Source: an uncultured Phocaeicola sp.
Lineage (GTDB): Bacteria > Bacteroidota > Bacteroidia > Bacteroidales > Bacteroidaceae
Reading direction: 5' to 3'
DNA: 64,000 bases
Assembly: GCA_947581855.1 (NCBI GenBank)
Contig: CANPVZ010000005.1
Coordinates: 1-64,000, forward strand
A program made the position numbers and the translations under genes. Positions 18,095-27,504 of this stretch are shown in pieces. The number at the start of each line of letters is the position of its first letter. The stretch's first letter is position 1. The notes under the pieces are model-generated. The model worked only from the letters and a program-made list of their open reading frames with translations. It was not told where the DNA came from and ran no database searches.

Positions 18095-19516
18095 TTAAAA
18101 TCTTTTTTCAAGTAATACTACATTTTCTACGTGATGTGTATGGGGAAACATATCCACCGGTTGTACAGCTCTTACCTTATATTTCCCATCTAAAAGTTGT
18201 AAATCTCGTGCTTGCGTAGCAGGATTGCAACTGACATAAACAATACGTTTAGGTTCTGCAAATAAAATACTATTAATCACGTCATTATGCATACCTGCAC
18301 GGGGCGGATCCGTAATGATTACATCCGGATGACCATGCTCATTTATAAATTCTTGGGTAAGAATATCTTTCATATCTCCGGCATAGAATAAAGTATTATT
18401 AATGTGATTGATAGCCGAATTGATTTTTGCATCTTCAATAGCTTCCGGAACATATTCAATACCGATAACTTTCTTAGCTTGGCGAGATACAAAGTTTGCA
18501 ATGGTTCCTGTTCCTGTGTAAAGGTCATAGACCAGTTCGTTGCCAGTTAGTTTGGCAAAGGTACGGGCAACCTTATATAAGTTATAAGCTTGTTCACTGT
18601 TTGTTTGGTAAAAAGACTTCGCTCCTATTTTAAAACGCAGCCCTTCCATTTCTTCGAAAATATGATCATTACCTTTAAATATATGTACTTCCAAATCAGT
18701 AATGGTGTCGTTGCATTTGTTATTTATAACATACAACAAAGAGGTAATTTGTGGAAATTTGTTATCAATATATTGTAGAAGCTTTTTAAGTAACAACATT
18801 TCCTCTTCTTCTGTTATTTTGCATTGTAAAAGAACCATTAACTGGTTGGTAGTAGACGTACGTATCATTAAATTTCGAAGCATTCCCTCCTGTGTACGCA
18901 AATTGAAAAATGAATAATTGTGAGCATATGCATAGTCGCGTATGGCATTGCGTATTTGATTTGATATATCATCTTGCAGCCAGCATTTCTCAATAGCCAG
19001 CACTTTGTCAAAAGCATTAGGTATATGGAAACCGACCGCATTCATTTGTTCATATATCACGTTCTCTTTTATCTCTTCTTCAGTGAGCCAACGCTTGTTC
19101 GAAAACGTAAATTCAAGTTTGTTGCGATAGAATTGCGTTTTAGCAGAACCAAGAATCGGAGAAATTTCGGGCAACTCTATTTTTCCAATACGGATTAAAT
19201 TGTCAACTACTTGTTGTTGTTTATATTGAATCTGTTCTTCATAAGGTAGGCATTGCCATTTGCATCCGCCACATACCCCATAATGTTGGCAAAAGGGGAC
19301 AGCCCTTTTAGGGGAGTATTCGTGAAACTTCACAGCCACCGCTTCTGCATAATGGTTCTTTTTACGTTTTACTTGTAAATCCACTACATCCCCTGGAACC
19401 ACATATGGTACAAATACTACTAAATCATTTACTCTTGCCAAAGCTTTTCCTTCGGCAGCAACATCTGTAATAGTAACCTTCTCTAATATTGGAAGTTCTT
19501 TTTTCTTTCTCGACAT
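18095..19516 (-). CDS. rlmD: 23S rRNA (uracil-C5)-methyltransferase RlmD/RumA family
   Basis: A SAM-dependent RNA m5U methyltransferase. The N-terminal TRAM domain (VTITDVAAEGKALARVND, 12-60) is followed by an iron-sulfur cysteine cluster (CQHYGVCGGCKWQC, near 76-89), the central domain, and the catalytic domain with SAM loop YDLYTGTGTIANF near 342, DPPRAGMH near 405, and the nucleophilic Cys in VSCNPATQARDL near 433. The 473-residue length is family-typical. It is the first gene of a two-gene unit with the RluA-type gene, under a TATCTTTG box. RlmD, RlmC and TrmA share this fold; TRAM plus Fe-S cysteines fit RlmD, though Bacteroidetes members may act on other positions. Confidence 0.9.
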   Translation of the reverse strand: MSRKKKELPILEKVTITDVAAEGKALARVNDLVVFVPYVVPGDVVDLQVKRKKNHYAEAVAVKFHEYSPKRAVPFCQHYGVCGGCKWQCLPYEEQIQYKQQQVVDNLIRIGKIELPEISPILGSAKTQFYRNKLEFTFSNKRWLTEEEIKENVIYEQMNAVGFHIPNAFDKVLAIEKCWLQDDISNQIRNAIRDYAYAHNYSFFNLRTQEGMLRNLMIRTSTTNQLMVLLQCKITEEEEMLLLKKLLQYIDNKFPQITSLLYVINNKCNDTITDLEVHIFKGNDHIFEEMEGLRFKIGAKSFYQTNSEQAYNLYKVARTFAKLTGNELVYDLYTGTGTIANFVSRQAKKVIGIEYVPEAIEDAKINSAINHINNTLFYAGDMKDILTQEFINEHGHPDVIITDPPRAGMHNDVINSILFAEPKRIVYVSCNPATQARDLQLLDGKYKVRAVQPVDMFPHTHHVENVVLLEKRF

Positions 19517-19543
19517 TCTTAGTCAATCTAATAAATTATTTCG

Positions 19544-19551
19544 CAAAGATA
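19544..19551 (-). promoter_or_regulatory. -7 box of the rlmD unit
   Basis: CAAAGATA reads TATCTTTG on the minus strand, 28 bases upstream of the rlmD start. Confidence 0.45.
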
Positions 19552-19633
19552 GAAATTTTCAGTGAAAACCTCATTATAAAAAGAAATATATCGGATTTGC
19601 TATGTATAAGTAGCATTTTTTTGACAGAATGTT

Positions 19634-19663
19634 TTTGATATTTATAAAATATGTATAGTTTTG
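19634..19663 (+). promoter_or_regulatory. ppdK promoter with -33 and -7 elements
   Basis: TTTG at 19634-19637 and TAGTTTTG at 19656-19663 are separated by 18 bases, a good match to the Bacteroidetes sigma-ABfr consensus TTTG/TAnnTTTG. It is one of the two best-formed promoters in the window. Confidence 0.65.
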
Positions 19664-19702
19664 CGATAGAAAAATTTCAAGTTGATACTTAAATATAATA
19701 TT

Positions 19703-22426
19703 ATGAGCGAAAAAAGAGTTTACACTTTCGGTAATGGACAGGCGGAAGGAAGAGCGGATATGCGTAATTTGCTTGGAGGGAAAGGCGCAAATTTAGCAGA
19801 GATGAATCTAATAGGTGTACCGGTTCCTCCTGGGTTTACTATCACCACAGACGTATGCAATGAATATTATGCGGTAGGCAAAGACAAAGTAGTAGAATTG
19901 CTAAGATTGGAAGTGGAGAATGCGGTAAAGCATATTGAAACTTTGATGAAATCTAAATTTGGTGATGTAGAGAATCCACTTTTAGTATCGGTTCGTTCTG
20001 GTGCGCGGGCATCCATGCCGGGTATGATGGATACTATTTTAAATTTAGGTTTAAATGATGAAGTGGTGGAAGGTCTGACCCGTAAAACTGGTAATGCCCG
20101 TTTTGCGTGGGATTCATATCGTCGTTTTGTACAAATGTATGGCGATGTAGTATTAGGCATGAAACCTACTAACAAGGAAGATATCGATCCGTTTGAAGCT
20201 ATTATTGAAGAAGTGAAAGCGACCAAGGGAGTGAAATTGGATAATGAGTTGGAAGTAGATGATTTAAAACAACTGGTTACAAAATTTAAAGCGGCGGTGA
20301 AAGCCCAAACAGGTAAGGATTTCCCGACTAATTCTTATGATCAACTTTGGGGAGCTATATGCGCTGTGTTTGATTCATGGATGAATGAGCGCGCTATTCT
20401 TTATCGTAAAATGGAAGGTATTCCGGCTGAATGGGGAACGGCAGTTTCCGTACAAGCAATGGTTTTTGGTAATATGGGTGAGACTTCGGCTACGGGAGTG
20501 TGTTTTTCGCGTGATGCGGCAACTGGAGAAGACATCTTTAATGGAGAGTATTTAATTAATGCGCAAGGTGAAGATGTTGTAGCCGGAATTCGCACTCCTC
20601 AGCAAATTACCATGGAAGGCTCGAAGCGTTGGGCTGCATTAGCTGGAGTCGATGAAGCTACCCGGATAGCAAAATATCCTTCAATGGAAGAAGCAATGCC
20701 CAAAATTTTTAAGGAATTAGATGCTATTCAAACAAAACTAGAGAATCATTATCGCGATATGCAAGATATGGAATTTACTGTGCAAGAAGGCAAATTATGG
20801 TTCTTACAGACTCGTAACGGAAAACGTACAGGGGCTGCAATGGTGAAAATAGCTATGGATTTGTTACGTCAGGGCATGATTGATGAAAAAACAGCCCTTC
20901 TTCGTGTAGAACCTAATAAATTGGATGAACTTTTACATCCTGTATTTGATAAAGAGGCATTGCAGAGAGCTAAAATTATTGCAAAGGGTCTTCCAGCCTC
21001 TCCTGGTGCTGCTTGCGGACGTATTGTATTTTTTGCGGATGATGCTGCTAAATGGGCTGAAGATGGGCATAAAGTAATAATGGTCCGTATCGAAACTTCT
21101 CCTGAAGATTTGGCTGGAATGCAGGTTGCCGAAGGTATTCTTACAGCTCGTGGCGGTATGACTTCTCATGCAGCAGTGGTTGCTCGTGGTATGGGTAAGT
21201 GCTGTGTATCCGGTGCCGGAACATTGAATATCAATTATAAAGATCGTACGGTAGAAGTGGATGGCATAACTTTAAAAGAAGGTGATTTCATTTCTTTGAA
21301 CGGTACGACCGGACAAGTTTTCCAGGGACAGGTAAATACGATAGCTGCCGAAGTCTCAGGTGATTTCGCTGAATTAATGAAGCTTTGTGATAAATATACT
21401 CGTTTGAAAGTACGTACAAATGCGGATACACCTCATGATGCACAAGTGGCTCGTAATTTTGGAGCTGTAGGTATTGGTCTTTGCCGTACGGAGCACATGT
21501 TTTTTGAAGGTGAAAAAATTAAAGCGATGCGTGAAATGATTCTTTCTGAAACTGCTGACGGACGTCGTAAAGCTTTGGAAAAGATACTCCCTTATCAGAA
21601 AGCAGATTTTCAAGGTATTTTTAAGGCTATGGCGGGATTCCCTGTAACGGTACGTTTGCTTGATCCTCCATTGCATGAATTTGTTCCCCATGATGAAAAA
21701 GGACAACGTGAAATGGCGGAAGCAATGAATGTAAGTTTGAGTTATATTCAGAAACGTGTTGAAGCCTTGAAAGAACAAAATCCTATGTTAGGTCATCGTG
21801 GATGTCGTTTGGGAAATACTTATCCGGAAATTACTCAAATGCAAACTCGTGCTATTTTAGGGGCAGCTTTAGATTTAAAGAAAGAAGGTATAGAGACTTT
21901 CCCTGAAATCATGGTGCCGTTAACTGGTATATTATATGAATTTGAAGCTCAAGAAAAGATTATTCGTGCTGAAGCTGCTAAATTATTTGCCGAAGCAGGT
22001 GATAGTATTGAATATAAAGTAGGTACAATGATTGAAATTCCGCGTGCAGCTCTTACGGCCAATCGTATTGCCTCGAAGGCAGAGTTCTTTTCATTCGGTA
22101 CAAATGATTTAACTCAGATGACATTTGGATATTCACGTGACGATATTGCTTCTTTCTTACCCATTTATCTGGAAAAGAAGATATTAAAAGTCGATCCATT
22201 CCAAGTTCTCGATCAAAATGGTGTAGGACAGTTAATCCAAATGGCTGTTCAAAAAGGTCGGTCTGTTCGTCCGGATTTGAAGTGTGGTATTTGTGGCGAA
22301 CATGGAGGCGAACCATCTTCTGTAAAATTCTGTCATAGAGTAGGCTTAAATTACGTATCTTGTTCTCCGTTCCGAGTTCCGATAGCTCGTTTAGCAGCGG
22401 CCCAGGCAGCAGTTGAAGAAGCATAA
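19703..22426 (+). CDS. ppdK: Pyruvate, phosphate dikinase
   Basis: PpdK interconverts pyruvate, ATP and phosphate with PEP, AMP and pyrophosphate; in Bacteroides it links PEP and pyruvate in central metabolism. The 907-residue protein has the ATP-grasp N-terminal domain (LLGGKGANLAEM, SVRSGARASMPGMMDT), the swivelling phosphohistidine domain with His489 in GGMTSHAAVVARG, and the C-terminal PEP/pyruvate TIM barrel ending in CGICGEHGGEPSS. An in-frame ATG lies 21 bases upstream; MSEKRVYTFG is the usual family start. The terminator at 22440-22481 follows. The last nine codons recur, with synonymous changes, at 29749, which suggests that an insertion replaced the original 3' end. Confidence 0.96.
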   Translation: MSEKRVYTFGNGQAEGRADMRNLLGGKGANLAEMNLIGVPVPPGFTITTDVCNEYYAVGKDKVVELLRLEVENAVKHIETLMKSKFGDVENPLLVSVRSGARASMPGMMDTILNLGLNDEVVEGLTRKTGNARFAWDSYRRFVQMYGDVVLGMKPTNKEDIDPFEAIIEEVKATKGVKLDNELEVDDLKQLVTKFKAAVKAQTGKDFPTNSYDQLWGAICAVFDSWMNERAILYRKMEGIPAEWGTAVSVQAMVFGNMGETSATGVCFSRDAATGEDIFNGEYLINAQGEDVVAGIRTPQQITMEGSKRWAALAGVDEATRIAKYPSMEEAMPKIFKELDAIQTKLENHYRDMQDMEFTVQEGKLWFLQTRNGKRTGAAMVKIAMDLLRQGMIDEKTALLRVEPNKLDELLHPVFDKEALQRAKIIAKGLPASPGAACGRIVFFADDAAKWAEDGHKVIMVRIETSPEDLAGMQVAEGILTARGGMTSHAAVVARGMGKCCVSGAGTLNINYKDRTVEVDGITLKEGDFISLNGTTGQVFQGQVNTIAAEVSGDFAELMKLCDKYTRLKVRTNADTPHDAQVARNFGAVGIGLCRTEHMFFEGEKIKAMREMILSETADGRRKALEKILPYQKADFQGIFKAMAGFPVTVRLLDPPLHEFVPHDEKGQREMAEAMNVSLSYIQKRVEALKEQNPMLGHRGCRLGNTYPEITQMQTRAILGAALDLKKEGIETFPEIMVPLTGILYEFEAQEKIIRAEAAKLFAEAGDSIEYKVGTMIEIPRAALTANRIASKAEFFSFGTNDLTQMTFGYSRDDIASFLPIYLEKKILKVDPFQVLDQNGVGQLIQMAVQKGRSVRPDLKCGICGEHGGEPSSVKFCHRVGLNYVSCSPFRVPIARLAAAQAAVEEA

Positions 22427-22439
22427 AGAAATAACTTTA

Positions 22440-22481
22440 TTAGGCTGTAATTCCCTGTGTTTACCAGGCGTTACAGCCTAA
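22440..22481 (+). terminator. ppdK terminator hairpin
   Basis: A perfect 11-bp stem TTAGGCTGTAA/TTACAGCCTAA flanks a 20-base loop 13 bases past the ppdK stop codon. The T tract after it is weak (ATCTATTTTC). Confidence 0.65.
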
Positions 22482-22578
22482 TCTATTTTCAGAAAGTGGT
22501 ATATTAAATCTCCCCATTTCACAGACACAGTAGCTTCATGGGGAGAAGAATATAGAGAGTGTTAAAAGAAGATTTCAT

Positions 22579-22800
22579 TTAGAAATACACATTGAATTGT
22601 AAATAGAACAATTCATGGTCGGCATTTGCATCTTGCTCTATCTCTATTTTGTTTTCCCTCGCCAGCCAACCTATTGCGGCATTCAATTCACGATCGGGAA
22701 GTTTAGAGGCCTCTTTCAACTCCCGGTAACTCCATTTCCTCTGATCGTTCAACAGACGCCATATAGCACCTGCGTTTAAACCGATTTCATTTTTGTCCAT
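22579..22800 (-). CDS. Winged-helix domain protein (DUF2582-like)
   Basis: A 73-residue protein consisting of one winged-helix fold: an N-terminal helix NAGAIWRLLNDQRKWSYRELKEASKLPDRELNAAIGWLARENKI gives three helices, with a short beta wing near the C-terminus. It matches small Bacteroides proteins of the DUF2582 winged-helix type. It is the last gene on the strand after the efflux operon, 21 bases after another small wHTH-like gene. It probably regulates or senses rather than binding DNA strongly by itself. The two neighbours show distant similarity in layout (helical N-part, short C-terminal beta pair). Confidence 0.72.
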   Translation of the reverse strand: MDKNEIGLNAGAIWRLLNDQRKWSYRELKEASKLPDRELNAAIGWLARENKIEIEQDANADHELFYLQFNVYF

Positions 22801-22821
22801 AACTTCTGTCTATTTAGTTTG

Positions 22822-23028
22822 TTACGCTATACAATAATAAATTCCATCCTTACTCCATTCTTGCCGGATACGGTTGTGTCGCAACAAATGAATAAGTGCC
22901 ATGCAGAGACTAGTATTTTTCAGTCCGCATAAGGATTGCAACTCGGAAAACTTGCAATTAGGATGAAGGCGGATCATCTGAATAACCTGTTCACTGTCTT
23001 GTTTGATTTCTTCTTCATTGGGTAACAT
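22822..23028 (-). CDS. Small winged-helix-like protein
   Basis: A 68-residue protein; the segment QVIQMIRLHPNCKFSELQSLCGLKNTSLCMALIHLLRHNRIRQEW has the helix-turn-helix spacing of mini winged-helix proteins, followed by a two-strand wing KDGIYYCIA. It lies 30 bases after the tolC-type gene and 21 bases before the DUF2582-like gene, so it is read from the efflux operon. I do not recognise a named family. It could be an autoregulator of the pump, but that is an inference from position. Confidence 0.65.
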   Translation of the reverse strand: MLPNEEEIKQDSEQVIQMIRLHPNCKFSELQSLCGLKNTSLCMALIHLLRHNRIRQEWSKDGIYYCIA

Positions 23029-23058
23029 GACATTTCGTTTTATTGATTATGATATAAA

Positions 23059-24345
23059 TTATCTGCCTGTAGCTTGCAAATATTCCCGTTTCTTAACTTC
23101 GTACTGCGCATAGGACTCCACATATTTATCTCGGCTCTGCTGGAAGAGCATCTGTGCCTCAAGCAGGTCGCTCATGGTACAGGTTCCGGCACGGTAATAG
23201 TCTGTTTGCAAGCGTAAGTTTTCCGATGCCTGATTAATGGACTCGATGGCTATCTCCACTTGCTTGTAGGCGTCGGTCAGGCTGTTCCATGTGTTTTTCA
23301 TGCGAATAAGGAGAAGCTGACTTTGGTCTGTAAATTGATTCTCGGCATTGCGTACTGAAAGTTTCTGTTTCTTCATATTGTGCGAACCACTCCACCAGTC
23401 GGACAACGGTACGCTGACCGTTGCAAAACCTATCCAGAAGGGATGGGCCTTATCCATCAGGTTATCGTACATGTAGCCACCGCCGATGGCAACGCTCGGC
23501 AGATTCTTGCCGACGGATATCTTGTATTGCAGGTTTGCCGCTTTCACATTCTGTCGCAAAAGATTGTATTCATTGGTTAACGGAAGCGAAGATTCCGGTT
23601 GTGCATATAGTCTTTGTGGATGTTTGGGCAGGGAATCCGTCAGGTTGACGGTAATTTTCACACTTTCCTTCGGGTGACCGATGTACTGTGCCAGCAGGTT
23701 ACGGGAAACAGCAAGAGCGTTCTCTACCGAGATACGGTTACTGCGTGTCTCATTTTTACGGAGATTAACTTGTAGCAAGTCGTTACGGTTGGTCACTCCG
23801 GCATTGACGAAGGCATCCACATCCTTGCGTATGCTTTCCAACTGTTCTTCCACAATGGAGAGAGTTTGCAGCTTTTCCTCTAACATGACAATTTGCCAAA
23901 AATATTGCTCGGTGGTGAGCCGTACTTCATTCTCCGATTGGCGGAGTTGCAGACGAGTAGCCTCCACATTCACTTTTGACAATTTGTTGGCGTTCACAAT
24001 CTGCCCGCCTGTAAAGAGGGGCATGGTGGCAGTGACACCACCCACAATACCGTTTTTCAGCATTGACATGCTCTGCCCCGGTTCCATTTCCATCTCTACA
24101 AGCCCCTTGTTGGCCATGAAGCCGCCACCTGATGCGCTGAGCGTGGGAAAGTATTTGGTAAATGCCTCCTGTTGTCCGTGACGTGCGGCAGAAAGGTCGT
24201 TACTTGCATTCTTGACACGGGCGTTGTTTGCGAGTGCTTCGCGGACACAATCATCCAGCGTATATACCTGCTGGGCAGCAGCAGGCAAAATACCTGTACC
24301 ACTAAGCAAGAAAAGTAATATATATAGGTTGTTGATGAATTTCAT
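23059..24345 (-). CDS. TolC family outer-membrane efflux protein
   Basis: The outer-membrane channel of a tripartite drug pump. A signal peptide (KFINNLYILLFLLSGTGILPAAA, residues 2-24) precedes two OEP repeats with YTLDDCVREALANNARV near 28-45 and the paired helical repeat from about 240. The C-terminal part has the usual YRAGTCTMSDLLEAQMLFQQSRDKYVE. Length, 428 residues, is typical. It is the third gene of the adaptor-pump-channel operon and starts 24 bases after the RND gene. The gene, like its neighbours, is richer in G+C than the flanking ppdK and yitT genes. Confidence 0.92.
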   Translation of the reverse strand: MKFINNLYILLFLLSGTGILPAAAQQVYTLDDCVREALANNARVKNASNDLSAARHGQQEAFTKYFPTLSASGGGFMANKGLVEMEMEPGQSMSMLKNGIVGGVTATMPLFTGGQIVNANKLSKVNVEATRLQLRQSENEVRLTTEQYFWQIVMLEEKLQTLSIVEEQLESIRKDVDAFVNAGVTNRNDLLQVNLRKNETRSNRISVENALAVSRNLLAQYIGHPKESVKITVNLTDSLPKHPQRLYAQPESSLPLTNEYNLLRQNVKAANLQYKISVGKNLPSVAIGGGYMYDNLMDKAHPFWIGFATVSVPLSDWWSGSHNMKKQKLSVRNAENQFTDQSQLLLIRMKNTWNSLTDAYKQVEIAIESINQASENLRLQTDYYRAGTCTMSDLLEAQMLFQQSRDKYVESYAQYEVKKREYLQATGR

Positions 24346-24369
24346 ATCATTCGTTCTATAAATAATGGT

Positions 24370-27300
24370 TTATTGTTTCTCTAAATTCTCTACCAGCAAA
24401 CGTTGTTTGGACGTACCTCTGAATATTAGCAGGTAAGCGCAAGGAAGCACGGTAAGCAGAAATACCATAGTAATAAGTGTCCCATAGCAAATTACCGTAC
24501 CCATCGGCATCCACAGTCCGCTCTTGCCCAGAATCATCGGTATTACTCCCATGGAGGCGGCAGCCGAAGTCAGGAAGATGGGACGCATACGCCGACGAGC
24601 GGAATGATAAATGGCATCGGAGGTTGTCATGTGTTCCGTAGCCCGCAGTTCCTCAGCATAGTCTATCATGATGATACCATTACGAACGATGATACCCATC
24701 AGACTGACAATACCCATCACACAGGTTACGCTGAAGTTTACACCCTGTATCAGTATACCCACTGCTGTACCGAAGATACAAAGTGTCATGCTGGAAAATA
24801 TCAGCGTGGCAATGTTCACTTTGTGGAAGTGGAATACCAAGATAAAGAAGATAATGACTGCAGCGATGGCCAGTGCCGCCATGACCGGAGGCATCTTTTC
24901 TTCATTATCTTCCCAGTCGCCACCGTAAGTCAGTGCTACGCCCGGCGAAAGCGGAAAATCAGCCAGCTTCTGCTGCACAAGCTTGATAGCAGCCATGGCA
25001 TTCCCTCCCCGCTGGATATCGGCCTGCACACTAAAAGTGTAAATCCCGTTGCGACGTACAAGCTGTCCGTCTTTCCACGCCGGAACCACATCAGCTACCT
25101 GCCGGAGGGGAACGCTGGAGAGTCCACCCATCACTGGAATCAGTTCGTCCTTCAGGTCGGAGAGTAAGGCACTGTCTGCTTTCTCGCTTTTCAATACCAC
25201 TGGAATGCTGTAATCGCCCTCCCAAACATTGGCCAGAGAAATGCCGGAACCATAGCGCATGGCCAGCGTAGACTCCACGCCAAGATTACTGATGCCCAAA
25301 CGAGTTGCCTCGTCCTCACGCAACACCACATCTGAGGCGGCAAGCGGTTCGTTCAGATCTGTCTGCACGGACACCAGCTCGGGTATTGTTTGCAAAAGAG
25401 CCTTGATACGTTCGGCATCATATTTCAATGCTTCCGGTTCTTCGCCGCTGAGACGCACCTCGACTGGATAAACCGATTCACTGTAGCTTAACTGTTTGAA
25501 GCGAATGCGGGCATTCGGGAAATAGTCGTTATATTTTGGAGCATATTCATTGAGTAGTTGCACCGTCTCTTCCACACCGGTGGTGTTGACAATAAACTGG
25601 GCAAAGTTCGTTCCCGCTATTTGCGGGGCATAACTGTTCTGGAAACGGGGTGAGGCACAACCTTTAAAGGAAGCCACACTGACCACCCGTTTGTCTTGGC
25701 GGAGGATATGCTCCAAGCTGTCTGCCACCTCCGCCGTACGCTTCACATCCGTTCCTGTTGGAAGGAAGATTTCCACAGCAAACTGGTTACGGTCGGCGTA
25801 AGGCATCAGTTGCTGGGGTAATTTGCTCATCAAGTAGATACCGACTACTACAGATGCCACACCGATACCTACCGTCACTTTGGGATGAGCAAAGCAGCGG
25901 TCAAGTAGCCAGTTATAGTAACGTTGCAATAGGTCGAGAAACGAGAAAGGCTTCTTTCCATCCTTCCTTACTTTCAACTGCATAGGCTTACGGATGAAGA
26001 AAAACTGCATGAAGGGTACCAATAGTGTGGCTACCATGAGCGACACACCCAAAATGATAGTTGTGGCCCACGGGAAACTTTGCAGGAAATCCTTGATCAT
26101 GCCCGTTGTGGTCATCAGGAATGGGAAGAAGGTGATACTGATGGCCAATGTGGCGGAGAAAATGGACTTGAAGAAGTGTAGCGTGCTTTCGATGGAGGCA
26201 TGCCAGCGCGAAGTCCCTTCACCCAACTTCTCCAAATAGCTATCGATGATGACGATGGAATTGTCCACAATCATACCGAGGGTGACGATGAGAGCGGCGA
26301 GCGTCACCGTATTCAATTCAATGCCAAGCGCATGAAACAGTCCTAAGGAGATAAAGATGGAGATAGGAATGGTTGAAGCTGCCACCAACGCCACACGTAT
26401 GGGCAACAACAACATCACTACTATGATAACCGCGACAACGGCTATCATCAACTCGTGCAGGAAGTTTTCCACGCTATCGTCTACCACCTTACTCTGGTCG
26501 GTGATGCGGAATATGCTTACGTCTTCGGGCAGTTCCCGTTGAAAAGCGGACATTTCCTGGTTGATAGCCTCGCCCATCTGCACGATATTCTGTCCCTTCT
26601 TCATCTCAACGGAGAGGAGAAGACACTTACGGCCGTTATTAGTGATATAGCTGTCGGTTTCGGGGTATTCCTTCACCACACGGGCGATATCTTTCAGGCG
26701 GACAACATTACCCGACTGGTCGGTATAGACAATTTGCTGTTGAACGTCATAGAGTGTGTTCATCGAATGGGCTATGTAGACCGGTTGCACGTATTCACCC
26801 GTCTTGACGCGTCCTCCTGTGGTAATAAAACCTTTCTGCATTAGCGAGAGGGCAAGCGTTTGTTCGTTCAGACCATACTTTGAGAGGCGGTTATTGTCCA
26901 CATAGATAGAGATTTGCTCTTTCTGCATACCGCTCACACTCATACGTCCAACGCTGGGAATGCGGCGTAGGCGGTCCTGAAGGAGGTCTATATAATCATC
27001 CAGTTCACGGTAAGTCTTGTCTTCGCTTTCCATGGTGATGAGCAGGGCGGAGGTATCGCCGAAGTCGTCCATCACTTGCAGAGCGAGTACATTGGAAGGC
27101 AGCTGTGCCTTGAAATCGTTCACGCCATGTTTGAACTTACTCCAGAACTCATCTTTGTTGTTCAGCTCGTCGTTCAGTTCCACCTGTATATAAACGATTC
27201 CATCGCGACTCTTCGAGAACGTTTTGGCTTTTTTTACTTCTTTATAAGTGAAGATATATTCTTCCAACGGTTTGGTTACCTGTTCTAGCATTTCTTGTGC

Positions 27301-27486
27301 TGTGTTGCCCGGAGCGACAGCTACCACGATACCCTGTCGTACAGTGAAGTCGGGAAACTCATTCTTGCGCATCTCCGGCAAGCTATACATACCGAAGCCC
27401 ACGAGGCAACACACCACCAAGATGATGATTTGGCGGTAGTGCATTGCCCATTCCACTGCGTTGCGTTTCTTTTTTATTCTGTCCAT
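24370..27486 (-). CDS. RND efflux transporter, HAE1-type inner-membrane pump
   Basis: The proton-driven inner-membrane component that exports drugs or other hydrophobic compounds. The 1038-residue protein has the 12-segment RND plan with two large periplasmic loops. In segment 4 the proton-relay motif reads GMIVDNSIVIID, so only one of the two aspartates of AcrB (Asp407/Asp408) is present. In segment 10 the AcrB Lys940 position reads IIVRNGIIMIDY, that is Arg. This Asp-Asn form is common in a branch of HAE1 pumps. The gene lies between the adaptor and channel genes with spacings of 18 and 24 bases. Substrates cannot be inferred. Confidence 0.92.
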   Translation of the reverse strand: MDRIKKKRNAVEWAMHYRQIIILVVCCLVGFGMYSLPEMRKNEFPDFTVRQGIVVAVAPGNTAQEMLEQVTKPLEEYIFTYKEVKKAKTFSKSRDGIVYIQVELNDELNNKDEFWSKFKHGVNDFKAQLPSNVLALQVMDDFGDTSALLITMESEDKTYRELDDYIDLLQDRLRRIPSVGRMSVSGMQKEQISIYVDNNRLSKYGLNEQTLALSLMQKGFITTGGRVKTGEYVQPVYIAHSMNTLYDVQQQIVYTDQSGNVVRLKDIARVVKEYPETDSYITNNGRKCLLLSVEMKKGQNIVQMGEAINQEMSAFQRELPEDVSIFRITDQSKVVDDSVENFLHELMIAVVAVIIVVMLLLPIRVALVAASTIPISIFISLGLFHALGIELNTVTLAALIVTLGMIVDNSIVIIDSYLEKLGEGTSRWHASIESTLHFFKSIFSATLAISITFFPFLMTTTGMIKDFLQSFPWATTIILGVSLMVATLLVPFMQFFFIRKPMQLKVRKDGKKPFSFLDLLQRYYNWLLDRCFAHPKVTVGIGVASVVVGIYLMSKLPQQLMPYADRNQFAVEIFLPTGTDVKRTAEVADSLEHILRQDKRVVSVASFKGCASPRFQNSYAPQIAGTNFAQFIVNTTGVEETVQLLNEYAPKYNDYFPNARIRFKQLSYSESVYPVEVRLSGEEPEALKYDAERIKALLQTIPELVSVQTDLNEPLAASDVVLREDEATRLGISNLGVESTLAMRYGSGISLANVWEGDYSIPVVLKSEKADSALLSDLKDELIPVMGGLSSVPLRQVADVVPAWKDGQLVRRNGIYTFSVQADIQRGGNAMAAIKLVQQKLADFPLSPGVALTYGGDWEDNEEKMPPVMAALAIAAVIIFFILVFHFHKVNIATLIFSSMTLCIFGTAVGILIQGVNFSVTCVMGIVSLMGIIVRNGIIMIDYAEELRATEHMTTSDAIYHSARRRMRPIFLTSAAASMGVIPMILGKSGLWMPMGTVICYGTLITMVFLLTVLPCAYLLIFRGTSKQRLLVENLEKQ

Positions 27487-27504
27487 TGTTGTAATTTCCT
27501 TATA

